41,336 nucleotides of DNA from positions 1 through 41,336 of the forward strand of contig CANSLJ010000033.1 of assembly GCA_947647735.1 (NCBI GenBank). The letters are read 5' to 3'. The stretch's first letter is position 1; every line of letters starts with the position of its first letter. This document shows positions 14,891-23,099 of this stretch, one piece after another. Both the position numbers and the translations under genes were made by a program. Below the pieces are notes generated by a model. The model did no database searches and was not told where the DNA came from. It saw only the letters and a list, made by a program, of their open reading frames with translations. This stretch comes from an uncultured bacterium (lineage in GTDB: Bacteria; Bacillota; Clostridia; Lachnospirales; Lachnospiraceae).

Positions 14891-16493
14891 TTACTTTCAG
14901 GAAGAAAAACTGAAATATGAAGAGATAGAGATACCGGATGAGCTTTTACTGATGGTACGGCAGACGGTCGCTGCGGACAGGCGTAAAAAAGCAGCCGCCT
15001 GGCGCGCCCGCATCATCAAAGCGGCGGGCTCTGTCGCGGCGATTCTTTTTTTGTGCCTGACAATAGGGGTAAACAGTTCTTATGCGTTTGCGGAAACGGT
15101 GGTAAAGATACCGGTTGTGAAAAGCGTCGCAAAAGCTGTGATCGTCAGAAGTTATAAAGCGGATATCATCGCGCTGGATGAACAAAGCAGCAAACAGCCG
15201 GAAGAAAAAGCGGATACGGAACAGATGCCGGAAGAGGCGGTACCTTCTGTAAGTGACAATGATGTCATTTCAGGAAATGAAGTGACGGAGGAGCCTGTGC
15301 AGCAGGAACCGGAAGAAGTGCTGGAAGGCTTTGAGGCATGGAAGGCGGAGATGACGCCGGAGAAATTTAAAGAGGTAACGGAACTTTATACATCGGATAT
15401 GGAAGAACGGTATGCAGATACGCCGGAAAAACTCAGGACGATCCTGTTGGCGGAACTGCCTGAAAAAGAAGTTTCTCTTTACGGTTACCATGAGAATGGC
15501 AAAGTGAGCGGAACTGCCCTTCTGGTAAAAGATACTTATCAGTATTTTGACTGGAATTACATGAACAGTACAAAAAAACTGCCGGAGATCTCCTGCGCTG
15601 ATACAGACGGCGACGGGGAGGAAGAGATCGTTATCTTCCTGTACAACGGGGAACCGCAGATGAAAGCGGTATCAAAGGAGGATATGAAAGCACCGGGAAC
15701 ATCGGACAGCGCCGAAAATGCGGGAAATACAACTTCTGATAAAGATAAGGAAACAGCCGGAAGCGCAGCGTCTGATAAAAATATGGAAACAGCGGGGAAT
15801 ACAACGTCCGATAAAAGCAAGGAGGCGGCGGAGGATACAACCGTCGATAAGAGCAAGGAAACCGCAGAAAGCACAGGCACAGATAAAACGGTAGGAACTG
15901 CGGGAAGCCAGTCAGCGGATAAAAATGCAGCTGCAGCAAACACGGGAAAAACATCTGCGCAGGAAGGAAGCGACGAAAGCAGTACACAAAATACGACGTC
16001 CGGCGACAGCACAAAAGAGGCGACACCGGAAGACGGTAAACCTTCCCTTTCCGGAAATGACATAAAAGAATCCTCAGAACCGGAGGAAACACCCGGGCAG
16101 CAGGCAGGAGAAATATGGATCATATCCCTGAAGGAAGAAAGCTGGTCAGCGTCCGTTCTCTCCATCGACGATTACGAGAGCCAGATCCTGCACCAATTGA
16201 AAGCAGAATACGATGAAACCTCAAAAACCATTCAGTTATATTTGATGGAGGAACCCTTCGGAGAACCCATAGAAATATCATTTGAAAAACAGGAAAACGC
16301 AGCCTACGAAGCCATAAACCTTGCCCCTGAGAGAAAATTTACCACAGAAAGTGGCTTTTTCCTCAACTTTGACATGGAAGCTGTCTTTTCAGAGACTGAT
16401 ACTGATGAAAAAGTTCAGATCCCGTTAAACCTGAACCTGAAAGCTGAGATCTATCTGGAAGACGGATCACTCACAATTAAAAATATTGAATAA
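14880..16493 (+). CDS. anti-sigma-like membrane protein with a 12-residue tandem repeat
   Basis: This 537-aa protein overlaps the sigma gene by 11 nt. A cytoplasmic N-terminus of about 45 residues, rich in charge, is followed by one membrane segment (about 47-66, AAGSVAAILFLCLTIGV). The rest lies outside. It holds an acidic linker, a DTDGDGEEEIVIF calcium-loop-like stretch, a low-complexity region with seven 12-residue repeats (residues 274-357, consensus roughly SDKxKETAxxTT), and a beta-rich C-terminal domain. Position and topology suggest it holds the sigma factor at the membrane. I cannot recognise a ZAS zinc motif or an RsiV-like lysozyme-binding domain, so the sensor domain is of unknown kind. 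A DUF4179-like relationship is possible but unproven. Confidence 0.75.
   Translation: MKYDYFQEEKLKYEEIEIPDELLLMVRQTVAADRRKKAAAWRARIIKAAGSVAAILFLCLTIGVNSSYAFAETVVKIPVVKSVAKAVIVRSYKADIIALDEQSSKQPEEKADTEQMPEEAVPSVSDNDVISGNEVTEEPVQQEPEEVLEGFEAWKAEMTPEKFKEVTELYTSDMEERYADTPEKLRTILLAELPEKEVSLYGYHENGKVSGTALLVKDTYQYFDWNYMNSTKKLPEISCADTDGDGEEEIVIFLYNGEPQMKAVSKEDMKAPGTSDSAENAGNTTSDKDKETAGSAASDKNMETAGNTTSDKSKEAAEDTTVDKSKETAESTGTDKTVGTAGSQSADKNAAAANTGKTSAQEGSDESSTQNTTSGDSTKEATPEDGKPSLSGNDIKESSEPEETPGQQAGEIWIISLKEESWSASVLSIDDYESQILHQLKAEYDETSKTIQLYLMEEPFGEPIEISFEKQENAAYEAINLAPERKFTTESGFFLNFDMEAVFSETDTDEKVQIPLNLNLKAEIYLEDGSLTIKNIE
15699..15950 (+). repeat. seven tandem 36-bp coding repeats
   Basis: Seven in-frame units of 36 bp encode 12 residues each, within the extracellular part of the anti-sigma-like protein. 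Units begin at 15699, 15735, 15771, 15807, 15843, 15879 and 15915. Most start with (S/T/V/A)DK and have ETAG/ETAE in the middle. The DNA has drifted more than the protein pattern. Confidence 0.85.
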
Positions 16494-16504
16494 CCAGTCA
16501 ATAT

Positions 16505-16563
16505 AAAAAATATCCCTTACATAACTCTGAGCGGTCAGCGAGTTGTGTAAAGGATATTTTTTT
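16505..16563. terminator. bidirectional terminator
   Basis: AAAAAATATCC (16505-16515) pairs with GGATATTTTTT (from 16552), with further pairing of CTTACATAACTC against GAGTTGTGTAA inside. It separates the convergent anti-sigma-like gene and murG and has A/T tracts for both strands. Confidence 0.85.
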
Positions 16564-16588
16564 ATGTGGGCGTTCTCTGATCATCCAT

Positions 16589-17665
16589 TCAAGTCTGATC
16601 CGCCGCCCCCTGAATCAACTTCATAATAGAGCTGATAGAGCTCATCTGCATAGAACTGTTCATCGCGTCAATATATATCTGCCTCGTAAAATAAAGCTCC
16701 TGCACCTTCTCCACAAGGAGTTCCGGCGTCAGGTCCTTCTCCTGTATCACCATACTGTATCCCTGAGATTCAAAAGAAGCCGCATTCAAAAGCTGGTCGC
16801 CGCGGCTCGCCTCCGCAGGCAGCGGGATCAACAGATTCGGTTTCTTCAGGGCGAGAAGCTCACAGATCGCATTGGCGCCGGCGCGGGAGATGATCACATC
16901 TGCCATAGCGAACACATCTTTCAGCTCCGCTTTGAGATATTCAAACTGTTTATAACCGTTGACGTTCAACAGCTGATCATCCACCTTATCCTTACCACAG
17001 ATATGAACCACCTGAAAATCCTGCAGTAAGGCATCCAGAGCATCCCTCACAACCTTGTTGACGCTGGCGGCGCCGAGGGAACCGCCGATCACCATGACGA
17101 CAGGTTTGGATACTGTAAATTTGCAGAGCTCCAGCGCCGCGATCCTGTTTCCGCTGGATAGTTCCTCGCGGATCGGGGAACCCGTCAGCACAGCCTTCTC
17201 CTCAGGCAGCATCTTCAGGGTTTCCGGAAAGTTACAGCAGACCTTCCGGGCAATGGGGATACAGAGCCTGTTGGCAAGTCCCGGCGTCATGTCGGATTCA
17301 TGGATGATACAGGGGATGTGAAGAGAGGCCGCCGCCCTGACTACAGGGACGCTGACAAACCCCCCTTTGGAGAACAGCACATCCGGTTTTTCCTTCTGTA
17401 ATATCTTCTTTGCCTCGGCATATCCCTTGATCACTCGAAAGGGATCTGTCAGATTTTTGAGATCCAGATATCTCCTGAACTTTCCTGTTGCAATGCCGTA
17501 GTACGGGATCTCCGGAAAATCAGAGATCAATCTTTTCTCTATTCCTTCATAAGAGCCAATATAAACTATTTCATAGCCTGCTTCCTTCAGATGCGGAATC
17601 AGCGCAATATTCGGCGTAACGTGACCGGCAGTTCCGCCGCCTGTTAAAATAATTTTTTTTGACAT
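16589..17665 (-). CDS. murG: UDP-GlcNAc:lipid I N-acetylglucosaminyltransferase
   Basis: This 358-aa GT28 glycosyltransferase acts at the inner face of the cytoplasmic membrane. It adds GlcNAc to lipid I to make lipid II, the last intracellular step of peptidoglycan synthesis. It has the N-terminal loop TGGGTAGHVTPN, FSKGGFVSVPVVRAA, IIHESDMTPGLANR and the donor-site GGSLGAASVN, with ISRAGANAICEL towards the C-terminus. The length is normal. It is detached from the usual mur/fts cluster and lies 17 nt downstream of a small TSCPD gene, so the two probably form one transcript. The RBS is CGGAGGTCG before ATG. Confidence 0.97.
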   Translation of the reverse strand: MSKKIILTGGGTAGHVTPNIALIPHLKEAGYEIVYIGSYEGIEKRLISDFPEIPYYGIATGKFRRYLDLKNLTDPFRVIKGYAEAKKILQKEKPDVLFSKGGFVSVPVVRAAASLHIPCIIHESDMTPGLANRLCIPIARKVCCNFPETLKMLPEEKAVLTGSPIREELSSGNRIAALELCKFTVSKPVVMVIGGSLGAASVNKVVRDALDALLQDFQVVHICGKDKVDDQLLNVNGYKQFEYLKAELKDVFAMADVIISRAGANAICELLALKKPNLLIPLPAEASRGDQLLNAASFESQGYSMVIQEKDLTPELLVEKVQELYFTRQIYIDAMNSSMQMSSISSIMKLIQGAADQT

Positions 17666-17682
17666 GAAAACGACCTCCGCAT

Positions 17683-17928
17683 TTACTGACTGACAAGTGC
17701 TGCTTCTAATGCTTTTGCTAACTGATCAGGGCAGGAAGTGGGCTTAAAGCCGCATTTCAATCCTTTCAGCCGTCTGATGGCTTCCTGTGCGGACATGCCC
17801 TGAATGAGAGCGGCAACGCCCTGGGTATTTCCGCTGCAGCCGCCTGTAAAGCGTACTTCTTTTACAATGCCGTCCTCCAGTTCGAAATCGATCCCGCTGG
17901 AACAAACTCCTGATGGTGTGTAATGCAT
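17683..17928 (-). CDS. TSCPD domain protein (TIGR03905-like)
   Basis: This 81-aa protein has the conserved TSCPD domain, readable as GVCSSGIDFELEDG, FTGGCSGNTQG, LKCGFKPTSCPDQLA. The four cysteines suggest metal or iron-sulfur binding, though no function is established for the stand-alone family. The same domain occurs at the C-terminus of some B12-dependent ribonucleotide reductases. It is first in a two-gene minus-strand unit with murG. A GAAGGGAGAAAGG ribosome binding site precedes ATG. Confidence 0.85.
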   Translation of the reverse strand: MHYTPSGVCSSGIDFELEDGIVKEVRFTGGCSGNTQGVAALIQGMSAQEAIRRLKGLKCGFKPTSCPDQLAKALEAALVSQ

Positions 17929-17978
17929 ATTCCTTTCTCCCTTCTGTAAAAAATCGCAAGTTTCTTTACTAGAAAAGA

Positions 17979-17984
17979 ATTATA
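17979..17984 (-). promoter_or_regulatory. possible -10 box for the TSCPD-murG unit
   Basis: TATAAT on the minus strand (17984-17979), 51 nt ahead of the TSCPD start. The sequence 17 bp upstream is only a weak -35 (TGGAAA). Confidence 0.35.
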
Positions 17985-18061
17985 ACAGAAAAAGATGTCA
18001 TTTTCCAGAAAATGAAAGAAAAATTTTCCATATTTTGCTGAAAATCGGCGATGCATTTTGA

Positions 18062-18091
18062 TTGAGTCCGGGGCTTTTTTCAGATTATACT
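18062..18091 (+). promoter_or_regulatory. promoter of the unknown membrane protein gene
   Basis: TTGAGT (18062-18067) and TATACT (18086-18091) have an 18-bp spacer, about 35 nt before the start. Confidence 0.5.
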
Positions 18092-18125
18092 GAAAGTTAG
18101 CAAAACAGGGAAAGGAGCCTGCAAA

Positions 18126-18884
18126 ATGAGAAGCCTTTTTACAGAACATAAATTACTTGCCGGTACAATATTATTATTGTTTATTTTCAGTCTGCTATGC
18201 CAGATTATAACAGGTTTTCTTTACCAAAATATGATAAAAGAGACATATAATATGTCATCTACGGAAAATAAAATGCTGAAAGTATGTAAACTGAAATTTA
18301 CAAACCGCTATGAGCTGCATGAGAGGGTGGCAAATATACCGGTTTTTGTGGACAAGTTTATACATAGCATCCGGTTTGGGCCGTTTTCTGCGAGGAGCCT
18401 GCAGCATCTCGGCGGACAGCTTCTTCTGCTCTCCATCTTTATAACAGGCGCCGGAGCCTGCAGGGCGATCATAACAGAGGAGACCATAGGAGAGATTCTT
18501 TCCTATTATATCCTTTCTTTTGTGATGCTCTATGCTTATTTTGCGATCTCGGCGGCAGTGGACATCAAGGGAAAAAAGGAGGTTTTGAAAACAAATCTCA
18601 TTGATTATCTGGAGAATAATATCAGTGTGCGGATTCCTCAGTCTAAAAAGGAACAGGAGAGGCTGGATGAACTGGAGAGGGGCGTCGATCCGGAGATGGA
18701 AACGGCGGATCAGCGCGGGAAAAGCGGGATCTTCCTGAAAAACCCGGAGAAAGCAGAGAAACAGACGGCTGAAATGAAAGATTTTGCATCCCACAAAAAG
18801 AACAGGGAAGATAAAAAGCTTGCGCCGGAGGAAGTGGAGGAGCTGGAGGGCCTTTTGCTGGAATTTGTTTCCCATTCATACTGA
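18126..18884 (+). CDS. unknown membrane protein with charged cytoplasmic tail
   Basis: I do not recognise this 252-aa protein. It has a first membrane segment near residues 11-31 (LAGTILLLFIFSLLCQIITGF), an extracytoplasmic stretch of about 60 residues, then two closely spaced hydrophobic segments (about 95-115 and 122-143). A long, highly charged tail (about 145-252) is rich in Lys and Glu, with helix- or coiled-coil-like character. The sequence looks like a genuine gene: GGAAAGGAG ribosome binding site, its own promoter, and normal codon use. It lies 110 nt upstream of pgi, which has a separate promoter. The tail could be a protein-interaction platform. Confidence 0.75.
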   Translation: MRSLFTEHKLLAGTILLLFIFSLLCQIITGFLYQNMIKETYNMSSTENKMLKVCKLKFTNRYELHERVANIPVFVDKFIHSIRFGPFSARSLQHLGGQLLLLSIFITGAGACRAIITEETIGEILSYYILSFVMLYAYFAISAAVDIKGKKEVLKTNLIDYLENNISVRIPQSKKEQERLDELERGVDPEMETADQRGKSGIFLKNPEKAEKQTAEMKDFASHKKNREDKKLAPEEVEELEGLLLEFVSHSY

Positions 18885-18891
18885 ATTTCTA

Positions 18892-18920
18892 TTGAAAGAA
18901 AACCTGTTCTTTGTTAAACT
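18892..18920 (+). promoter_or_regulatory. promoter of pgi
   Basis: TTGAAA (18892-18897) and TAAACT (18915-18920) have a 17-bp spacer, directly after the stop codon of the membrane protein gene. Confidence 0.65.
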
Positions 18921-18943
18921 AAAGCTGATGAGATTAGTGTCGG

Positions 18944-18959
18944 TTCGCCGTCCGGCGAA
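18944..18959 (+). other. GC-rich hairpin in the pgi leader
   Basis: TTCGCCG (18944-18950) and CGGCGAA (18953-18959) form a perfect 7-bp inverted repeat with only two bases between, in the 5' leader about 20 nt upstream of the ribosome binding site. There is no T-tract. It may be an operator or an mRNA-protecting hairpin. Confidence 0.45.
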
Positions 18960-18994
18960 AGACAATGTAAAATTCAGGCAAAGGAGCAAAAACA

Positions 18995-20341
18995 ATGAGC
19001 AAAGTAACGTTTGACTATTCTAAAGCAGAACCCTTTATTGCGGAACATGAAGTGGAAAATATGAAAAAACCCGTACTGGCGGCAAAAGAAGTTCTTACCG
19101 GCAGAACCGGAGCGGGAAATGATTTTCTGGGCTGGATCGATCTTCCTGTAAATTATGATAAGGAAGAGTTTTCCAGAATTAAAAAGGCGGCACAGAAGAT
19201 CCAGAGCGATTCCGAGGTGCTTCTGGTGATCGGTATCGGCGGTTCCTATCTGGGCGCAAGAGCTGCGATCGAATTTTTACGTCACAGTTTTTATAATATC
19301 GTGGACAAGTCCGTCAGAAAAACACCGGAAATCTATTTCTGCGGAAATTCCATCAGCTCTACTTATCTGAAGGATCTGATGGATGTGATCGGAGACCGGG
19401 ATTTCTCCATCAATATCATCTCCAAATCCGGCACCACGACGGAGCCGGCTATCGCATTCCGCATTTTCAAGGAAATGTGCGAAAAGAAATACGGCAAGGA
19501 AGAGGCGGCAAAGAGGATTTACGCGACAACGGATAAGGCCAGAGGAGCACTGAAGAAACTGGCGACGGAAGAAGGATATGAGACCTTTGTAGTGCCTGAT
19601 GATGTAGGCGGACGTTTCTCCGTACTGACGGCAGTAGGACTGCTTCCGATCGCTGTATCCGGCGCGGATCTCGATAAGTTGATGGAGGGCGCGGCGAGCG
19701 GCAGAGAGGCGGCGCTGAATAATGCTTTTGAGGACAACGATGCCCTGAAATATGCGGCGATCCGCAATATCCTATTGAGAAAGGGCAAAACCGTTGAGAT
19801 CCTTGCAAACTACGAGCCGGCTGTACACTACATTTCCGAGTGGTGGAAACAGCTTTACGGCGAGTCTGAAGGAAAAGACCAGAGAGGTATCTTCCCTGCC
19901 AGCGTGGATCTGACGACAGACCTGCACTCTATGGGACAGTTCATTCAGGACGGCGCAAGGATCATGTTTGAGACAGTGATCGATGTGGAAAAGAGCAGAG
20001 AGACCCTCACGATCGGAGAGGAGCCTGTGGATCTGGACGGCCTGAATTATCTGGCGGGACAGACGGTGGACTTTGTGAATAAATCCGCGATGAACGGTAC
20101 GATCCTCGCTCATACCGACGGGCAGGTGCCGAACCTTATGGTAAAGATACCGGAAGTAAATGAATTCTATCTGGGACAGCTTTTCTATTTCTTTGAGTTT
20201 GCCTGCGGCGTATCCGGCTATCTGCTGGGTGTGAATCCGTTTAACCAGCCCGGTGTGGAAAGCTACAAGAAGAATATGTTCGCACTGCTTGGAAAACCGG
20301 GATATGAGGAACAGAGGGAAGAACTGCTGAAGAGACTTTAA
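18995..20341 (+). CDS. pgi: glucose-6-phosphate isomerase
   Basis: This 448-aa phosphoglucose isomerase interconverts glucose-6-phosphate and fructose-6-phosphate in glycolysis. It contains the two SIS domains. The sugar-phosphate loop reads [16 protein letters not shown], a second phosphate-binding stretch [11 protein letters not shown] follows, then a [14 protein letters not shown] segment and the C-terminal [14 protein letters not shown] that carries the catalytic Lys. This is the shorter (about 450-aa) Firmicutes form. The AAAGGAG ribosome binding site and its own promoter indicate a single-gene unit ended by the hairpin at 20370-20389. Confidence 0.98.
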   Translation: MSKVTFDYSKAEPFIAEHEVENMKKPVLAAKEVLTGRTGAGNDFLGWIDLPVNYDKEEFSRIKKAAQKIQSDSEVLLVIGIGGSYLGARAAIEFLRHSFYNIVDKSVRKTPEIYFCGNSISSTYLKDLMDVIGDRDFSINIISKSGTTTEPAIAFRIFKEMCEKKYGKEEAAKRIYATTDKARGALKKLATEEGYETFVVPDDVGGRFSVLTAVGLLPIAVSGADLDKLMEGAASGREAALNNAFEDNDALKYAAIRNILLRKGKTVEILANYEPAVHYISEWWKQLYGESEGKDQRGIFPASVDLTTDLHSMGQFIQDGARIMFETVIDVEKSRETLTIGEEPVDLDGLNYLAGQTVDFVNKSAMNGTILAHTDGQVPNLMVKIPEVNEFYLGQLFYFFEFACGVSGYLLGVNPFNQPGVESYKKNMFALLGKPGYEEQREELLKRL

Positions 20342-20369
20342 AACAAGGTGATATATTGATGATGTGGGA

Positions 20370-20392
20370 AGCGGCACTATGGTGCCGCTTTC
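20370..20392 (+). terminator. terminator of pgi
   Basis: AGCGGCAC (20370-20377), TATG, GTGCCGCT (20382-20389), then TTCT. A strong GC stem with a short T-tract. Confidence 0.75.
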
Positions 20393-20453
20393 TGATGGTC
20401 ATGATAATTGTAGATATTGTATTGCTGATGAAATTTGTTTTGGAGATACGAAA

Positions 20454-21221
20454 ATGAATAAAAAAATAAGGGGATTTTTAATTGTTGTTTTATGTATTAT
20501 CTTTTTTTGTTCTACAGTACTGGTTTTAAAAATAATAATGGGATATCGGATTACAAACAAATTATATAAAGATTTGGCGGCAAGATTTACTATAACAGTG
20601 GAAAAAGATGAAGAAGTTCCTGAAGAAATGGAGCAGCGAAAAGAAGGTGTAGCGCCAATCATCGTGGATTTTGATGCATTACAAATTGTAAATGAAGATA
20701 TAGTTGGATGGATATACTGTGAAGATACAGATATTAATTATCCAGTACTTCAGGGGAGAGATAATGATTTTTATCTGTATCATACTTACGATGGAGCTTC
20801 CAACCGGGCGGGATCTATATTTGTAGAGGCACATAATACACCGAATTTTGTAGATTCCAATACGATTATATATGGTCATCATATGAAAGATGGTTCTATG
20901 TTTGCTACGCTTAGAAATTGGGCTGATCAAGAATATTATGAAAAACATCCAATATTTTGGTTACTAACACCGGAGCAGAATTATCAGCTGCTTTTGTTCA
21001 GTGGTTATACAACAACAGGAACATCGGATACTTATACTATTTATCAAGGCTCTTGTCAGGAATTCGATGAATATTTGAAGGCCGTTTATGTAAATTCTGA
21101 TTTCAGTTCAGATGTGAAGATAGATTCAGGTGAAAGATTCGTAGTCCTCTCCACCTGTGAATATGATTTTGAGGATGCCAGATATGTACTGCACGGCATG
21201 CTGGTGTCCTGTGATCCGTGA
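20454..21221 (+). CDS. srtB: class B sortase
   Basis: This 255-aa transpeptidase has an N-terminal membrane anchor (about residues 5-30) and an extracellular sortase B domain that links secreted proteins to the cell wall. The catalytic residues are H142 in YGHHMKDGSMF, C235 in LSTCEYDFEDAR and R243. The frame is open from 20364, but ATG 20454, preceded by TTGGAG, gives the usual beginning MNKKIRGF. The gene is much more AT-rich than its neighbours at its 5' end (66 G/C in 240 bases at 20401-20640) and approaches normal composition at the 3' end, a sign of transfer or recombination. No LPxTG- or NPQTN-type substrate gene lies beside it, so it must serve proteins coded elsewhere. Confidence 0.93.
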   Translation: MNKKIRGFLIVVLCIIFFCSTVLVLKIIMGYRITNKLYKDLAARFTITVEKDEEVPEEMEQRKEGVAPIIVDFDALQIVNEDIVGWIYCEDTDINYPVLQGRDNDFYLYHTYDGASNRAGSIFVEAHNTPNFVDSNTIIYGHHMKDGSMFATLRNWADQEYYEKHPIFWLLTPEQNYQLLLFSGYTTTGTSDTYTIYQGSCQEFDEYLKAVYVNSDFSSDVKIDSGERFVVLSTCEYDFEDARYVLHGMLVSCDP

Positions 21222-21265
21222 GAATGTTTTATGTTATTTTGTATAACAGATTTTAGGAAAAATAA

Positions 21266-21308
21266 CCGCGCTCCGGCTTTGCAGAACAGAAAGCCGAAGC
21301 GCGGTTTT
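21266..21308. terminator. bidirectional terminator between srtB and putP
   Basis: A 15-bp stem pairs 21266-21280 with 21290-21304 (one C-A mismatch), with a 9-nt loop and TTTT after it on the plus strand. It serves the convergent srtB and the minus-strand symporter. Confidence 0.85.
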
Positions 21309-21346
21309 GTATGTCAGATATTTCAAAAAATATGGCGGCGCCCTGT

Positions 21347-22867
21347 TTATTTACCGTTGACCTGATCGAACACTCTCGTGATCTCATCCTCCGGCGCTGG
21401 TGTCAGCAGGCTGACAACCACGTTGAAGAGGCAGCCGATCAGGAAAGCCGGAAGCAGTTCATAGATATTAAACGCGCCTCCCAGTTTCGCAATACCGAAT
21501 TTCCAGACAAAGATCATGATACCGCCGGAGACCATACCGGCGAGCGCACCCCATTTATTGGATCGTCTCCAGAACAGTGCCAGAAGAACGACGGGGCCGA
21601 AGGTTGCGCCGAAGCCCGCCCAAGCGAAGGATACGATCCCGAAGACGGAGCTGTTCGGATCTTTTGCGAGGAAGATCCCGATCACGGCGATGGCGATCAC
21701 AGTGCACCTTGCGATGGTCATCGCAGTTTTTTCCTTCAGCTTTATGCCGAAGAAATCCTGCATGATATTCTGGGAGATGCCGGAGGCGGCAGTCAGAAGC
21801 TGGGAGTCCGCCGTGGACATGGTGGCAGCCAGAATACCCGCCATGATCACGCCTGCGATCAGCGCAGGAAAGATGCCGAATCCGCTCAAATAACCGGCGA
21901 TCTGAATGATGATCGTCTCGGAATCCTCCAGAGCAGGGATCACGCCCGCCTGCGTCATGCTGTATCCGATGATACCGATCAGGATGGCAACCGTCATGGA
22001 GATCACAACCCATACGCTGGCAACTCTTCTGGACAGGAAAAGTTTTTCCTCATTTTCGATCGCCATGAAGCGAAGCAGTATGTGGGGCATGCCAAAATAC
22101 CCGAGCCCCCATGCGAGAGTGGAAACGATGGTCAGGGGCGTGTACGGGGAAGCGCTGCCGGAGGCTGCCACATAGGTCTGTGTAAAGCTCAGATATCCGG
22201 GCAGTGCTTTCGCATTTTCGATAACTGCGGCGGTACCGCCTGCCTGTACCACGCCGAAGCCGATCACGATAAACAGTGCGATCGTCATGATGATGCTCTG
22301 GATCAGGTCGGTGGTGCTTACCGCGAGGAAGCCGCCGAAGGCACAGTAGGTTACGATGATAACGGCAGAGACGATCATGGCAACCATATAGTTCATGCCG
22401 AACAGTGTGCTGAACAGTTTACCGCAGGCGGAAAAGCCGGATGCCGTATAGGGGATAAAGAAGATGATGATGATCACCGCCGCGATGGCTGTCAGGATAT
22501 TCTTTTTGTCGCCATAACGTTTTGCAAAGAAATCCGGTATGGTGATCGCTCCTACCGCATGGGAATACCGGCGGATCTTTTTCGAGACTATAAGCCAGTT
22601 CAGATAAGTGCCGGCAGCCAGTCCGATCACGGTCCAGCCGACATCGGCAAGTCCGGAAAGGTAAGCCAGCCCGGGAAGCCCCATCAGCAGATAACTGCTC
22701 ATGTCGGATGCCTCCGCGCTCATGGCGGTAACGAAGGGCCCGAGGGTTCTTCCGCCTAAATAGAAATCATCTGTGTTGGAATTCTTTTTGGAAAAGGAAA
22801 TACCTATGTAAAGCATTCCGCACAGATAGATCACAATAGCAAGGATGATACAGCTTTGTGTCAACAT
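21347..22867 (-). CDS. putP: sodium/proline symporter (SSS family)
   Basis: This 506-aa membrane protein of the solute:sodium symporter family has about 13 hydrophobic segments. The early DDFYLGGRTLGPFVTAMSAEASDMSSYLLMG region and the GDKKNILTA loop are characteristic of PutP, which imports L-proline with Na+. A longer frame starts 21 nt upstream, but that ATG overlaps the GAGGAGGAG ribosome binding site, so ATG at 22867 is chosen. It diverges from the sensor kinase, has its own promoter on the minus strand, and shares a terminator with the sortase. Proline is the most likely substrate, but SSS transporters also carry pantothenate or other solutes. Confidence 0.92.
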   Translation of the reverse strand: MLTQSCIILAIVIYLCGMLYIGISFSKKNSNTDDFYLGGRTLGPFVTAMSAEASDMSSYLLMGLPGLAYLSGLADVGWTVIGLAAGTYLNWLIVSKKIRRYSHAVGAITIPDFFAKRYGDKKNILTAIAAVIIIIFFIPYTASGFSACGKLFSTLFGMNYMVAMIVSAVIIVTYCAFGGFLAVSTTDLIQSIIMTIALFIVIGFGVVQAGGTAAVIENAKALPGYLSFTQTYVAASGSASPYTPLTIVSTLAWGLGYFGMPHILLRFMAIENEEKLFLSRRVASVWVVISMTVAILIGIIGYSMTQAGVIPALEDSETIIIQIAGYLSGFGIFPALIAGVIMAGILAATMSTADSQLLTAASGISQNIMQDFFGIKLKEKTAMTIARCTVIAIAVIGIFLAKDPNSSVFGIVSFAWAGFGATFGPVVLLALFWRRSNKWGALAGMVSGGIMIFVWKFGIAKLGGAFNIYELLPAFLIGCLFNVVVSLLTPAPEDEITRVFDQVNGK

Positions 22868-22950
22868 GATAAATTTTCTCCTCCTCATTTTGAACGGCGG
22901 CTTCAGATTTACAGAATCATGAAGCTCACAGCTTTGTAAAATTCTTTAAC

Positions 22951-22979
22951 AGTTTAGCACACTAAAGGATGTTTGTCAA
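22951..22979 (-). promoter_or_regulatory. promoter of putP
   Basis: On the minus strand a consensus TTGACA (22979-22974) and TAAACT (22956-22951) are 17 bp apart, 84 nt from the start. Confidence 0.65.
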
Positions 22980-22989
22980 AATCTCGCGG

Positions 22990-23018
22990 TTGCAATCGAA
23001 GAAACGGCTTGATAGAAT
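22990..23018 (+). promoter_or_regulatory. promoter of the sensor kinase operon
   Basis: TTGCAA (22990-22995) and TAGAAT (23013-23018) have a 17-bp spacer, diverging back to back from the putP promoter. Confidence 0.6.
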
Positions 23019-23099
23019 ATGGGTAGGCTGAAAAACGGAGTGGAATACCTCGGGCAGGGTTCTGACTGAGGTATGGTAATTATAAATAAGGAAAAGATC

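Noticed and set aside
15699-15950. Repeats of 36 bp, a size typical of CRISPR repeats
   Set aside because: The units are contiguous with no spacers, are in frame with a gene, and vary freely at the DNA level while keeping a protein pattern.
15557-16165. Minus-strand frames opposite the tandem repeat region
   Set aside because: Created by the repeated low-complexity codons of the anti-sigma-like gene; Ser/Val/Phe-rich product with no start context.
20364-20453. Thirty-codon N-terminal extension of the sortase
   Set aside because: It would start inside the pgi terminator region; the internal ATG with a ribosome binding site gives the normal sortase beginning.
21311-22759. Long plus-strand open frame (482 codons) opposite putP
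   Set aside because: It is the antisense shadow of a well-recognised symporter; its product is rich in His, Asp and Gly with no membrane or domain pattern, and it crosses the terminator hairpin.
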